Shown here: positions 45,353 to 54,071 of the stretch, piece by piece
How the letters are laid out: each line of letters opens with the position of its first letter
Numbering within the stretch: position 1 is the stretch's first letter
Source: Bradyrhizobium barranii subsp. apii
GTDB taxonomy: Bacteria > Pseudomonadota > Alphaproteobacteria > Rhizobiales > Xanthobacteraceae
DNA length: 64,000 bases
Assembly: GCF_011516635.5 (NCBI RefSeq)
Contig: NZ_CP096255.1
Span: forward strand, 6,632,501 to 6,696,500
Reading direction: 5' to 3'
Made by a program: the position numbers and the translations under genes
The notes under the pieces: generated by a model
Databases searched by the model: none
Told to the model about the DNA's origin: nothing
What the model saw: only the letters and a program-made list of their open reading frames with translations

Positions 45353-45880
45353 TCAAGCCGCGCCGTCGCGCAGCGGCGGGTGGTAGGACAGCGCGGTGTC
45401 CCAGGGGAAGAAGATCCAGGTGTCCTGCGAGACTTCCGTGATGAAGGTGTCGACCAGCGGGCGTCCCTTCGGCTTGGCGTAGACGGTGGCGAAATGCGCA
45501 TCGGGCAGCATGTCGCGCACCAGCCTGCCGGTCTTGCCGGTGTCGACGAGGTCATCGACGATCAGAAGTCCCTTGCCGGTGCCGCCGCCGAGCTTCATCG
45601 CCGCCTCGGAAATCCCCTTGAGGACCTGGAGCTCGCCCTGCTTGTCGTGGTCGTAGCTGGCGATGCAGACCGTATCGATGATGCGGACGCCGAGCTCGCG
45701 CGCCACGATCGCGGCCGGCACCAGCCCGCCGCGGGTGATTGCGATCACCGCATGGAAGGGGCCGACCTCGTTGAGCCGCCAGGTCAGCGCCCGGCAATCC
45801 CGGTGGAATTGGTCCCACGAAACCGGGAAGGCCTTGCCGGCCCGCTCCTGCACACTCAGTTCCGGTGCTTCACCAGCCAT
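45353..45880 (-). CDS. gpt: Xanthine(-guanine) phosphoribosyltransferase
   Basis: The 175-residue enzyme has the PRPP-binding motif L-L-I-V-D-D-L-V-D-T-G-K-T and the flexible loop region A-I-T-R-G-G-L-V-P-A-A. The C-terminal base-contact region is W-I-F-F-P-W-D. It salvages xanthine and guanine to XMP/GMP. Length matches E. coli Gpt closely. It starts at an ATG with AGGAG upstream and lies 28 bases after the CinA-like gene, so the two may share a transcript. Confidence 0.85.
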   Translation of the reverse strand: MAGEAPELSVQERAGKAFPVSWDQFHRDCRALTWRLNEVGPFHAVIAITRGGLVPAAIVARELGVRIIDTVCIASYDHDKQGELQVLKGISEAAMKLGGGTGKGLLIVDDLVDTGKTGRLVRDMLPDAHFATVYAKPKGRPLVDTFITEVSQDTWIFFPWDTALSYHPPLRDGAA

Positions 45881-45908
45881 CGTCGTCTCCTGCTTCGTCT
45901 GCCGGCAG

Positions 45909-46646
45909 CTACCGGGTGATGTTCAATCCCGCCAGCATTTCCTTCACCGCCGCCATCGCCGCTGCCAACTTGTCCGCGTCGCGCGAGCGCACCACCAGAT
46001 TGGTGTTCGGCTTCTGATCTTCGTCCATGAACGGATAGCTGCCGATGATGGTGTCGGGATGGGCGGCGGCGATCGCGCGCAACGGGCTGCCGATGTCGCC
46101 CTCCCGCGCATTGGCGCGGACCGATTCGGACAGCATGCGCACGCCCGACTTCAGCTTGGGCGAGACGATGTCCATCATGGCCTGCATGATCGAGGGCACG
46201 CCGGCCATCACGATGACGTTGCCGATCTTGAAGCCGGGGGCGAGGATGGTCGCGCTCTGGATCAGCTCGGCGCCATCGGGGATGCGGGCCATGCGCAGGC
46301 GGGCCTCGTTGAGGTCCTGCTCGCTCCAGCGCTCGCGGAAGCGGGCGACGACCTCCGGATGGTGGTCGATGCCGACGCCGAACGCCTTGGCGACGCTGTC
46401 GGCGGTGATGTCGTCATGGGTTGGCCCGATGCCGCCGGTGGTGAAGACATAGGCGTAGCGATGCCGCAGTGCATCCAACGCCGCGATGATGTCGTCCTCG
46501 TCGTCGGAGACGACCCGGACTTCCTTCAGGTCGATGCCGATATTGGTCAGGTATTCGGCGATGAAGCCGATATTCTTGTCCTTGGTGCGGCCGGACAGGA
46601 TTTCATCCCCGATGACCAGAATGCCCGCCGTGACGATGTCGCTCAT
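45909..46646 (-). CDS. CinA-type molybdopterin-binding domain protein
   Basis: The 245-residue protein is a MoaB/MogA-fold domain with N-terminal G-D-E-I-L-S-G-R-T-K-D-K-N and T-T-G-G-I-G-P-T-H-D-D-I-T, the molybdopterin-binding signature. It corresponds to the COMPETENCE-damage (CinA) N-terminal region without the C-terminal amidohydrolase part. In CinA this fold has ADP-ribose pyrophosphatase activity. The single-domain form is common in alphaproteobacteria and its role is not settled. Confidence 0.82.
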   Translation of the reverse strand: MSDIVTAGILVIGDEILSGRTKDKNIGFIAEYLTNIGIDLKEVRVVSDDEDDIIAALDALRHRYAYVFTTGGIGPTHDDITADSVAKAFGVGIDHHPEVVARFRERWSEQDLNEARLRMARIPDGAELIQSATILAPGFKIGNVIVMAGVPSIMQAMMDIVSPKLKSGVRMLSESVRANAREGDIGSPLRAIAAAHPDTIIGSYPFMDEDQKPNTNLVVRSRDADKLAAAMAAVKEMLAGLNITR

Positions 46647-46923
46647 ACCTTAAGTCCCTCACCTGTCGGCCCGACTTTGCCGAGGTAACGCGTTGAAGTC
46701 ACGCGGTTTTGCTGCCGAAATAAGCAGTCCTCAGCCATTTTTTGAGGCACCCTCCCGGCTGTCCCCGGCAAATGCCACAACTCCATGCTTATCGCGCTGG
46801 CCCAGCCCTTGCTACCTCCTCAGAGTCATGCACTCTTGCCGCATGGCCAGGACGTTGCGGTCTTCACCAAGGCCTGACGACCTGTCGAATGGCGCAATGC
46901 CTTGCGGAGACAAGTCGGGATCT

Positions 46924-48342
46924 ATGGCAGTCGCGTTTGATGAAATGAACATTCCCGGCGGGGACCTTCGCCCCGCCTATCAGGAGCTGGCGCGCTGGCT
47001 CAAGGAGACGCCTCCCGAGGCGCTCGAATATCGCCGCCAGGAGGCCGAGCTTCTGTTCCGCCGCATCGGCATCACCTTTGCCGTCTATGGCGATTCCGAG
47101 TCCACCGAGCGCCTGATCCCCTTCGACGTGATCCCGCGAATCATGTCCGGTAAGGAATGGGCGCTGCTGGAGAAGGGCCTGAAGCAGCGCGTGCGCGCGC
47201 TCAACATGTTCCTGCGCGACATCTATCACGGCCGCGACATCCTGCGCGCCGAGGTCGTGCCCGACGACCTGATCTTCCAGAACCCGGTGTTCCGCCCCGA
47301 GATGAACGGCCAGCAGGTGCCGCACGACGTCTACGTGCACATCGCCGGCATCGACATCGTCCGGGTCGATGCCGAGGACTTCATCGTGCTGGAGGACAAT
47401 GCCCGTACGCCGTCGGGTGTGTCCTACATGCTGGAAAACCGCGAGATCATGATGCGGTTGTTTCCGGACCTGTTCGCCCGCCACAGGGTGGCGCCAGTCG
47501 AACGCTATCCGGACGAGCTGCTTTCCGCCCTGCGTTCGGTGGCGCCGCAAGGCGCCTCCGGCGAGCCGACGGTCGCCCTGCTCACGCCCGGCGTCTACAA
47601 CTCGGCCTACTACGAGCACTCCTTCCTTGCCGACAAGCTCGGCATCGAACTGATCGAAGGCCGCGACCTCATCGTCAAGAACAACGAAGTGTTCATGCGG
47701 ACGACCGAGGGGGTGAAGCGGATCGACGTGATCTATCGCCGCGTCGACGACGATTTCATCGACCCCCTCACCTTCCGCCCCGACTCCGTGCTCGGCGTGC
47801 CCGGGCTGATGTCGGCCTATGCGGCCGGCAACATCACGCTCGCCAACGCGGTCGGCACCGGCATCGCCGACGACAAGGCGATCTACTCCTACATGCCGGA
47901 CATCGTGAAATTCTATCTCGGCGAGGAGCCGATCCTGAAGAACGTGCCGACCTGGCGTTGCCGCGAGCCGAAGGACCTTGCCTATGTGCTCGACAATCTC
48001 GGCGAGCTCGTCGTGAAGGAGGTCCACGGCTCCGGCGGCTACGGCATGCTGATCGGCCCCGCCGCGACGAAAGCGACGATCGAGGCCTTCCGCGAAAAGC
48101 TCAAGCGCGAGCCGGAAGGTTTTATCGCGCAGCCGACGCTGGCGCTCTCGACCTGCCCGACCTGTACGGCAAGCGGCCTCGCGCCACGCCACGTTGACCT
48201 GCGCCCCTTCGTGCTCACCGGCAGCAAGAGCACCACGATCGCGCCCGGCGGGCTGACACGGGTCGCGCTCAAGGAAGGCTCCCTGGTGGTGAATTCGAGC
48301 CAGGGCGGCGGCACCAAAGACACCTGGATCCTGGACGAGTAG
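46924..48342 (+). CDS. Circularly permuted ATP-grasp type 2 protein
   Basis: The 472-residue protein matches the CP_ATPgrasp_2 family. Conserved pieces are P-F-D-V-I-P-R-I-M, D-I-Y-H-G-R-D-I-L, D-F-I-V-L-E-D-N-A-R-T-P-S-G-V-S-Y and V-K-E-V-H-G-S-G-G-Y-G-M. A C-terminal S-S-Q-G-G-G-T-K-D-T-W is also present. Such proteins are predicted to form peptide-like bonds with ATP. ATG 46924 (M-A-V-A-F-D-E-M-N) is used; the frame is open 231 bases upstream, but that part is not protein-like. It heads a cluster with alpha-E, transglutaminase and Anbu genes. Confidence 0.88.
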   Translation: MAVAFDEMNIPGGDLRPAYQELARWLKETPPEALEYRRQEAELLFRRIGITFAVYGDSESTERLIPFDVIPRIMSGKEWALLEKGLKQRVRALNMFLRDIYHGRDILRAEVVPDDLIFQNPVFRPEMNGQQVPHDVYVHIAGIDIVRVDAEDFIVLEDNARTPSGVSYMLENREIMMRLFPDLFARHRVAPVERYPDELLSALRSVAPQGASGEPTVALLTPGVYNSAYYEHSFLADKLGIELIEGRDLIVKNNEVFMRTTEGVKRIDVIYRRVDDDFIDPLTFRPDSVLGVPGLMSAYAAGNITLANAVGTGIADDKAIYSYMPDIVKFYLGEEPILKNVPTWRCREPKDLAYVLDNLGELVVKEVHGSGGYGMLIGPAATKATIEAFREKLKREPEGFIAQPTLALSTCPTCTASGLAPRHVDLRPFVLTGSKSTTIAPGGLTRVALKEGSLVVNSSQGGGTKDTWILDE

Positions 48343-48346
48343 TCAG

Positions 48347-49291
48347 ATGCTGTCGCGTACCGCCGAAAACCTCTACTGGCTCGCCCGCTATGTCGAACGG
48401 GCCGAATATCTCGCGCGCACCATCGATGCGACGCTGCGCGTCACTGCGCTTCCCGCCGCCTATATCGGCAAGACCAATGAATGGGACTCGGCGCTTCTCA
48501 CCGCCGGCGTCGCCGCGAGCTTCTATCAGCAATACGAAGTCGCCAACGAGCACAACGTCGTCGACTACCTCTCGTTCTCGGCAAGCAATCCATCATCGAT
48601 CAGGAACTGCATCGAGGCGGCGCGGCTGAACTCGCGCTCGGTGCGCACCGCGCTCACCAGCGAGATGTGGGACACCATCAACTCGGCCTGGATCGAACTC
48701 CAGGAGGTCTGGAGCAAGGGCACCTCCACGCGCGAGGATCTCGCAAAATTCCTGCGCTTCGTGCAGGAGACTTCGCTGCGCTTCGACGGCTCGGCCTACC
48801 GGACCATGCTGCGCAACGACGCCTACTGGTTCTCGCGGATGGGCGTGCATCTGGAGCGCGCCGACAACACCGCGCGCATCCTCGACGTGAAGTACCACGT
48901 GCTGCTGCCCGAGGAGGAGCATGTCGGCGGCCCGCTCGACTTCTATCAGTGGAGTTCGATCCTGCGCTCGGTCTCGGCGCTGACGGCCTATCACTGGGTC
49001 TATCGCGAGACGCTGAAGCCGTGGCTGATTGCGGACCTGCTCATCCTCAACGACACGCTGCCGCGCTCACTGGCAAGCTGCTACGGCAATCTCGTGCGCA
49101 ACCTCGACCAGATCGGCGTCGCCTATGGCCGCCAGGGCCCCGCCCAGCGCCATGCCCGCGGCATCCGCAACCGGCTAGAACACAGCAATATGAACGACAT
49201 TTTCCAGCACGGCGTGCATGAATTCATTCAGGAATTCATCACGGACAATTCCAGGCTGGGCGAAATCATCACAAAGCAGTATTTGATCTGA
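48347..49291 (+). CDS. Alpha-E domain protein
   Basis: The 314-residue all-helical protein begins M-L-S-R-T-A-E-N-L-Y-W-L-A-R-Y-V-E-R-A-E, the signature of the alpha-E family. Further on come R-M-G-V-H-L-E-R-A-D-N-T-A-R-I-L-D-V-K-Y and L-R-S-V-S-A-L-T-A-Y. It starts four bases after the ATP-grasp stop. The family is nearly always adjacent to circularly permuted ATP-grasp and transglutaminase genes and is thought to act with them in a peptide-modification system. Confidence 0.88.
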   Translation: MLSRTAENLYWLARYVERAEYLARTIDATLRVTALPAAYIGKTNEWDSALLTAGVAASFYQQYEVANEHNVVDYLSFSASNPSSIRNCIEAARLNSRSVRTALTSEMWDTINSAWIELQEVWSKGTSTREDLAKFLRFVQETSLRFDGSAYRTMLRNDAYWFSRMGVHLERADNTARILDVKYHVLLPEEEHVGGPLDFYQWSSILRSVSALTAYHWVYRETLKPWLIADLLILNDTLPRSLASCYGNLVRNLDQIGVAYGRQGPAQRHARGIRNRLEHSNMNDIFQHGVHEFIQEFITDNSRLGEIITKQYLI

Positions 49292-49320
49292 TGTCCCCCG
49301 GCTGACGAAAACGGGATATC

Positions 49321-49410
49321 GTCATGGCCGGGCTTGTCCCGGCCATCCACGTTCTTGCTTTTGCGCGGCGAGGAAGATCGTGGATGCCCGGGACAAGCCC
49401 GGGCATGACG
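49321..49410. repeat. Palindromic repeat, GTCATGGCCGGGCTTGTCCC family (full copy)
   Basis: The 90-base element has two arms, GTCATGGCCGGGCTTGTCCC and, inverted, GGGACAAGCCCGGGCATGAC, with inner arms ATCCACG/CGTGGAT. It lies between the alpha-E and transglutaminase genes. A half copy occurs at 39603. Confidence 0.8.
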
Positions 49411-49460
49411 AGCTTCTTCGCAATAGGCAGCGGGTCCAACCACTAACTTCACGGTCCACC

Positions 49461-50309
49461 ATGCGCCTGCGAATCCTGCACACCACGACCTATCGCTACG
49501 AGCCGCCGGCCACCAGCGTGATCCAGATCCTGCGCATGACGCCCGGCAGCCATGACGGGCAATATGTGGCGGAGTGGCAGATCGACGTCTCGACCGACAC
49601 CAAGCTCGACACCCATGAGGACGCCTTCGGCAACGTCACCCATGTGCTGTCCTGCGGACCCGTCGGCGACATCAAGATCACCGCCGAGGGCCTGATCGAA
49701 ACCCACGACACCGGCGGCGTGCTGCGCGGCGCCGACGAGCGTTTTCCGGCCGGCATGTTTTTGCGCGCCACTGACCTCACCACCGTCAATCCGGCGATGA
49801 CGACGGTCGCGCGGCAGTTGCGCAGCGAGGCCGAGAGCGACACGCTCGGCTTCCTGCACACGCTGATGACGCAAATCAGCGATCACATGACCTTCGACGA
49901 GGATCCGACCAACAGCGGCACCTCGGCGGCCGAAGCGTTCACGCTCAAGCGCGGCGTCTGCCAGGACTACGCGCATATCTTCATCGCCTGCGCCCGCAGC
50001 GGTGGCGTGCCGGCGCGCTTCGTCTCCGGCCATTTCCTGCGCTCGGACGGCACGGTGCACCAGGATGCCGGCCATGCTTGGGCAGAAGCTTACGTCGACG
50101 GTCTCGGCTGGGTCGGCTTCGATCCCGCCAACTGCATCTGCACCACCGACGCCCATGTCCGCGTTGCGATCGGGCTCGACTATCTCGGCGCAGCCCCCGT
50201 GCGCGGCACCCGCTATGGCGGCGGTGCGGAGACGCTGACGGTCGCGGTCAAGGTCGAGCAGGCCGGCCGCGGCGGGCAATCGCAGTCGCAGTCACAGCGG
50301 CAGAGCTAG
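49461..50309 (+). CDS. Transglutaminase-like cysteine protease domain protein
   Basis: The 282-residue protein has an N-terminal beta-rich domain (L-R-I-L-H-T-T-T-Y-R-Y). A transglutaminase-like core follows with the catalytic triad: Cys in K-R-G-V-C-Q-D-Y-A-H, His in A-G-H-A-W-A-E-A-Y and Asp in W-V-G-F-D-P-A-N. The C-terminal Gln/Ser-rich tail is low complexity. It is the third member of the ATP-grasp/alpha-E/transglutaminase set and may cleave or crosslink the peptide made by that system. No signal peptide is seen. Confidence 0.88.
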   Translation: MRLRILHTTTYRYEPPATSVIQILRMTPGSHDGQYVAEWQIDVSTDTKLDTHEDAFGNVTHVLSCGPVGDIKITAEGLIETHDTGGVLRGADERFPAGMFLRATDLTTVNPAMTTVARQLRSEAESDTLGFLHTLMTQISDHMTFDEDPTNSGTSAAEAFTLKRGVCQDYAHIFIACARSGGVPARFVSGHFLRSDGTVHQDAGHAWAEAYVDGLGWVGFDPANCICTTDAHVRVAIGLDYLGAAPVRGTRYGGGAETLTVAVKVEQAGRGGQSQSQSQRQS

Positions 50310-50459
50310 GCGCGGCGGTATCTCGTCACGAGGCATCCGCGGCGCAATCACGTCGCAGCGTTACAGCTGTAATCGACGACGGCCCGCGCTGAAACCGTCC
50401 CGTAGCGCCATCTCTTCAACCTCCGTTGTGATCCGTTTCCGCAACAGAGGTTGAGACAG

Positions 50460-51659
50460 ATGCGGCTTCACGAAAAGAACAAGAAGCATTCCGTGCCCCT
50501 GCGCGATCCCCACCAGGACATGCTTGCGGGGATCCGGGAGTTGGCTCCCGAGATCAAGGCCCGCGCCGCGGAGATCGAAGCCGCACGCCGCGTCCCGCCC
50601 GACCTCGTGGAACGGCTGCGGTCGATCGGACTCTTCCGGATGTTCGTTGCGCGGAACCATGGCGGGCTGGAGCTGGATTTTCCGGCCGGACTGGAGGTCA
50701 TCAAGGCACTGGCCCGTCTCGACGGCTCGAGCGGCTGGATCGCGACTGTCGCCGGAGCCAGCAGCCTCTTCGTCGCAGCGTCACCCCCGGAATTGTACCA
50801 GCGCATCTATCAGGACGGACCCGATACGGCGATCTGCGGCTCATCCCAACCGGGTGGAACGGCAGAGCGCGTGGCCGACGGTTATCGCGTCAAAGGTCGT
50901 TGGCCGTTCGCCAGCGGTTGCACGCACGCCGACTGGATCGGCGGGTTCTGCATTGTCACCGAAAACGGCAAGCCGGTCCCCGGCCCGCAGGGCAAGCCGC
51001 TGCTTCGCGTCGTTGTGTTGCCGGCGCGCGACTGGGAGATCGAGGACACCTGGCACGCGGCGGGGCTCAAGGGCACCGGCAGCCATCACGTCACGCTGCG
51101 GGAGACGCTGGTTCCCGAGGCCAATTTCTTCGATCTCGATGCCGCCCCGCGCCAGTCGGGTCCGCTCTATCGGGCGCTGTGCCAATGGCTGCCATTGGTG
51201 CACGGCGCATTCACGGTAGGCATGGCCGAGGGCACCGTCGATGACCTGCTCTCGCTGGCGGGCACCGGAAGGCAGCAATTGTACGCGGCCGTGCCGATGC
51301 GGGAGTCCGAGATCTTCCAGTACGATCTCGGCCGGATCTCCGCCGACCTCGGAGCCGCGCAAGCGTTTCATGAGGTCCAGGCCGCCAGCCACTGGCGTCA
51401 CGCGCTAGCGGGAACGCTGAACGACGAAGACCTCATGATCGAGGGGGCCCGGTCCGCGACCTGGCTCGCCACGACCTGCGTCGGCATCGCGGATGCCTGC
51501 TTTGCGCTGGCCGGCGCCAGCGTGGTCTATGACAGCTCGCCGCTGCAGCGGCGCCTGCGCGACCTTCACGTCGCAGCTCAGCACGCTCACGCGCAGCAGC
51601 GGCAATATGTCGATGTCGGCAAGCTGGCCTTGCGTCGTTCGGCCGGGCATGCCGGCTGA
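50460..51659 (+). CDS. Acyl-CoA dehydrogenase-fold flavin-dependent hydroxylase (HsaA-like)
   Basis: The 399-residue protein has the acyl-CoA dehydrogenase fold in the branch that acts as a two-component flavin monooxygenase (HsaA/HpaB-type group D). It shows L-V-E-R-L-R-S-I-G-L-F-R-M-F-V, a G-S-S-G-W-I-A-T segment, and a G-R-W-P-F-A-S-G-C flavin-site region. The C-terminal R-D-L-H-V-A-A-Q-H replaces the usual dehydrogenase glutamate area. It needs a flavin reductase partner, not seen nearby. ATG 50460 has AGAGG upstream. It and the next gene interrupt the Anbu cluster. Confidence 0.78.
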   Translation: MRLHEKNKKHSVPLRDPHQDMLAGIRELAPEIKARAAEIEAARRVPPDLVERLRSIGLFRMFVARNHGGLELDFPAGLEVIKALARLDGSSGWIATVAGASSLFVAASPPELYQRIYQDGPDTAICGSSQPGGTAERVADGYRVKGRWPFASGCTHADWIGGFCIVTENGKPVPGPQGKPLLRVVVLPARDWEIEDTWHAAGLKGTGSHHVTLRETLVPEANFFDLDAAPRQSGPLYRALCQWLPLVHGAFTVGMAEGTVDDLLSLAGTGRQQLYAAVPMRESEIFQYDLGRISADLGAAQAFHEVQAASHWRHALAGTLNDEDLMIEGARSATWLATTCVGIADACFALAGASVVYDSSPLQRRLRDLHVAAQHAHAQQRQYVDVGKLALRRSAGHAG

Positions 51660-51713
51660 GTGCTCGAGCCGTGCTACACTCGCGGGATCAGACCTGACCC
51701 CGCGAGGTACCCC

Positions 51714-52121
51714 ATGGCGACCGTAAAGCTGCTTTCGGACGATGAACTCTCCGCCGAGGCGCGCGCCGTTTTCGACGATATCCGCAAGGTGCGGAAGTCG
51801 GACTTCGTCAACAATTTCTGGCGCGCGCTGGCGCATGATCCGAAGACGCTGCGGCGGACCTGGGAGAGCATCAAGGAGGTGATGGCACCCGGCGCGCTCG
51901 ATCCCAAGATCAAGGAAATGCTCTATGTCGCGGTCTCGATCGCGCATGGCTGCAGCTATTGCATCCATTCGCACACCGCGGGCGCACGGGCCAAGGGCAT
52001 GACCGAGGCCGAATATGGCGAGATGCTCGCCATCGTCGGCATGGCCGCGGAGACCAACCGGCTGGTCACGGCGCTCGGCGTCCCCGTCGACGAGGCGTTT
52101 CTCGTCGATGCCGCTGACTGA
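51714..52121 (+). CDS. Carboxymuconolactone decarboxylase family (AhpD-like) protein
   Basis: The 135-residue helical protein has the AhpD-type redox motif H-G-C-S-Y-C-I-H-S-H, with Cys-x-x-Cys and a nearby His. A preceding E-M-L-Y-V-A-V-S-I-A segment is typical of the fold. Such proteins are alkylhydroperoxidase-like or carboxymuconolactone decarboxylase relatives; the CxxC favours a redox role. ATG 51714 is used. It follows the hydroxylase gene after 54 bases. Confidence 0.82.
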   Translation: MATVKLLSDDELSAEARAVFDDIRKVRKSDFVNNFWRALAHDPKTLRRTWESIKEVMAPGALDPKIKEMLYVAVSIAHGCSYCIHSHTAGARAKGMTEAEYGEMLAIVGMAAETNRLVTALGVPVDEAFLVDAAD

Positions 52122-52235
52122 GCGGCAGAGATAGCTGTTTCGCCGGAGAATGACGACCTCCCCCGGGGAATCGGGGGTTTCATGCCTCCCCGAAATTGGC
52201 TAGTAATTCCGCGCAAACGCGTTCGGGGACGGGAA

Positions 52236-52994
52236 ATGACCTATTGTTGCGGAATCCTGGTTCGGGACGGTCTGGTGATGATCGCCGACACCCGAACCAA
52301 TGCCGGGCTCGACAATGTCTCGACCTTCCGCAAGCTCCACATCTTCTCCAAACCCGGCGACCGCATCATGGCGATCGCCAGCGCCGGTAACCTCGCCATC
52401 AGCCAGTCGGTGCTGTCGACGCTGACCGAAGGCCTGGAGGACCCCACCACGGGCGAGGTCGAGACGCTGATGAACGCGCCGACCATGTTCCAGGCCGCCC
52501 AGCGCATCGGCCGGGCGATCCGGGCGGTGCACGCGACCGAAGGACCGGCGCTGCGATCCGAAGACGTCTCCTTCGACGTCTCCTTCCTGTTCGGCGGCCA
52601 GATCAAGGGCGCGCGCATGCGCCTGTTCATGGTCTACACCGCCGGCAATTTCATCGAGTGCACCACGGACACGCCCTACCTGCAGATCGGCGAGCACAAA
52701 TACGGCAAGCCGGTGCTCGACCGCGCCATGCATTACGACGTCGAGCTCTACGAGGCGCTGAAGACCGGCCTGATCTCGATGGACTCGACCATGCGCTCCA
52801 ATCTCGGCGTCGGCCTGCCGATCGACGTGCTGGTGGTGCGTAGCGATGCCTGCGATGCCGATCTCAACCACCGCATCGAGGCGGGCGAGCCCTATTTCCA
52901 CGACCTGCGCTCGCGCTGGTCGGCGGCCTTGCGCGCGGCGCATCAGAACATTCCGCGGCCGCCCTACAAGAACGAAAAAGAACCAAAAACCTGA
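52236..52994 (+). CDS. Anbu peptidase (proteasome/HslV-like)
   Basis: The 252-residue protein starts M-T-Y-C-C-G-I-L-V-R-D-G-L-V-M-I-A-D-T-R-T-N-A-G. After removal of Met1 the Thr becomes the N-terminal nucleophile of the Ntn-hydrolase fold; the Asp-Thr-Arg segment is the conserved Asp17-equivalent. Anbu proteins form open helical proteasome-like assemblies. Genes for circularly permuted ATP-grasp, alpha-E and transglutaminase are their typical neighbours, and all are present here upstream (46924-50309). ATG 52236 is chosen because it exposes Thr2. Confidence 0.88.
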   Translation: MTYCCGILVRDGLVMIADTRTNAGLDNVSTFRKLHIFSKPGDRIMAIASAGNLAISQSVLSTLTEGLEDPTTGEVETLMNAPTMFQAAQRIGRAIRAVHATEGPALRSEDVSFDVSFLFGGQIKGARMRLFMVYTAGNFIECTTDTPYLQIGEHKYGKPVLDRAMHYDVELYEALKTGLISMDSTMRSNLGVGLPIDVLVVRSDACDADLNHRIEAGEPYFHDLRSRWSAALRAAHQNIPRPPYKNEKEPKT

Positions 52995-53027
52995 CAGCCA
53001 ACTTGAAGAGAGAAAAGGCAGGAAACG

Positions 53028-53786
53028 ATGAGTGAAGCAAACAAGATCGCAGTGGTGACGGGCGCGGGCACCGGTGTCGGGCGCGCGGCGTCGCTGGCGT
53101 TGATGAACATCGGCTTCACCGTGGTGCTGGTCGGGCGCCGGCTCGACATGCTCGAGGAGACCGCAAAGCTCGGCCCCGCAGGCAAGAGCCTGTGCGTCAC
53201 CGCGGACATGACCAAGCCGGACTCCATTGCCGCGCTGTTCGACAAGGTGAAGGCGACCTACGGCCGGCTCGACGTGCTGTTCAACAATGCCGGCATGGGC
53301 GCGCCGGCGGTGAACTTCGAGGATCTCAGCCTCGAGCAGTGGCAGGCGGTGGTGAACACCAACCTCACCGGCCCGTTCCTGTGCACCCAGCACGCCTTCC
53401 GCATCATGAAGGACCAGAGCCCGCGCGGCGGCCGCATCATCAACAACGGCTCGATCTCGGCGCACGCGCCGCGGCCGTTCTCGGCGGCCTACACCTCGAC
53501 CAAGCACGCCATCACGGGCCTCACCAAGGCCTCCAACCTCGACGGCCGCATGTACGACATCGCGGTCGGCCAGGTCGACATCGGCAATGCCGCGACGCCC
53601 ATGACCGATCGCATGGTCAACGGCCCCGGCGTGCTGCAGCCCGACGGCACCACCAAGCATGAGCCGCGCATGGACGCCAAGGCGGTCGGCGACGCCGTCG
53701 CCTACATGGCCGGCCTGCCGCTCGATGCCAACGTGCTGACCATGACCGTCATGGCCACCAAGATGCCGTTCGTCGGACGGGGCTGA
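53028..53786 (+). CDS. Short-chain dehydrogenase/reductase
   Basis: The 252-residue SDR has the classical cofactor motif T-G-A-G-T-G-V-G near residue 12, the N-N-A-G segment (L-F-N-N-A-G-M-G), and the catalytic Ser, Tyr and Lys (S-I-S-A-H then Y-T-S-T-K-H). The R-R following the second strand favours NADP(H). Substrate is unknown. It begins 33 bases after the Anbu stop, with GCAGGAAACG upstream, so it may be co-transcribed. Confidence 0.87.
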   Translation: MSEANKIAVVTGAGTGVGRAASLALMNIGFTVVLVGRRLDMLEETAKLGPAGKSLCVTADMTKPDSIAALFDKVKATYGRLDVLFNNAGMGAPAVNFEDLSLEQWQAVVNTNLTGPFLCTQHAFRIMKDQSPRGGRIINNGSISAHAPRPFSAAYTSTKHAITGLTKASNLDGRMYDIAVGQVDIGNAATPMTDRMVNGPGVLQPDGTTKHEPRMDAKAVGDAVAYMAGLPLDANVLTMTVMATKMPFVGRG

Positions 53787-53799
53787 AGACCTCTCTTCC

Positions 53800-53903
53800 C
53801 TCTCCTCGCTTGCGGGGAGAGGGCCTGACTCAAAAAACTGAAAAACAACCCCATGCACAGTAGGCGTCAAGGCGCAGCGAAGTCTCCCCGCAAGCGGGGT
53901 GAG
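53800..53903. repeat. Composite intergenic repeat with a second copy of the 22-base unit
   Basis: Outer arms CTCGCTTGCGGGGAGAGGGC (53805-53824) and CCCCGCAAGCGGGGTGAG (53886-53903) are parts of a palindrome. Inside it lies the exact 22-base unit (core CAACCCCATGCACAGTAG, 53842-53863) also found at 10954. No gene is seen in the 285 bases 53787-54071 beyond this. Confidence 0.65.
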
Positions 53904-54071
53904 ACGGAATAAGTCCTGGCCCCGCCTCGACAATCGTCCTTACACGCGCGAAGAGGCGGGTAACGGCGAGAAAGCATGTCACAATCCCGAACTAAGGTAT
54001 GATCCACCTGGGGTAGAGCCATAATCCCGGCCATTACCCGGCGGCTCCACAAATCGTTCGGAACGGTACAA

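Noticed and set aside
46693..46923. N-terminal extension of the ATP-grasp gene
   Set aside because: The added 77 residues are not protein-like, and M-A-V-A-F-D at 46924 is a natural start for the family.
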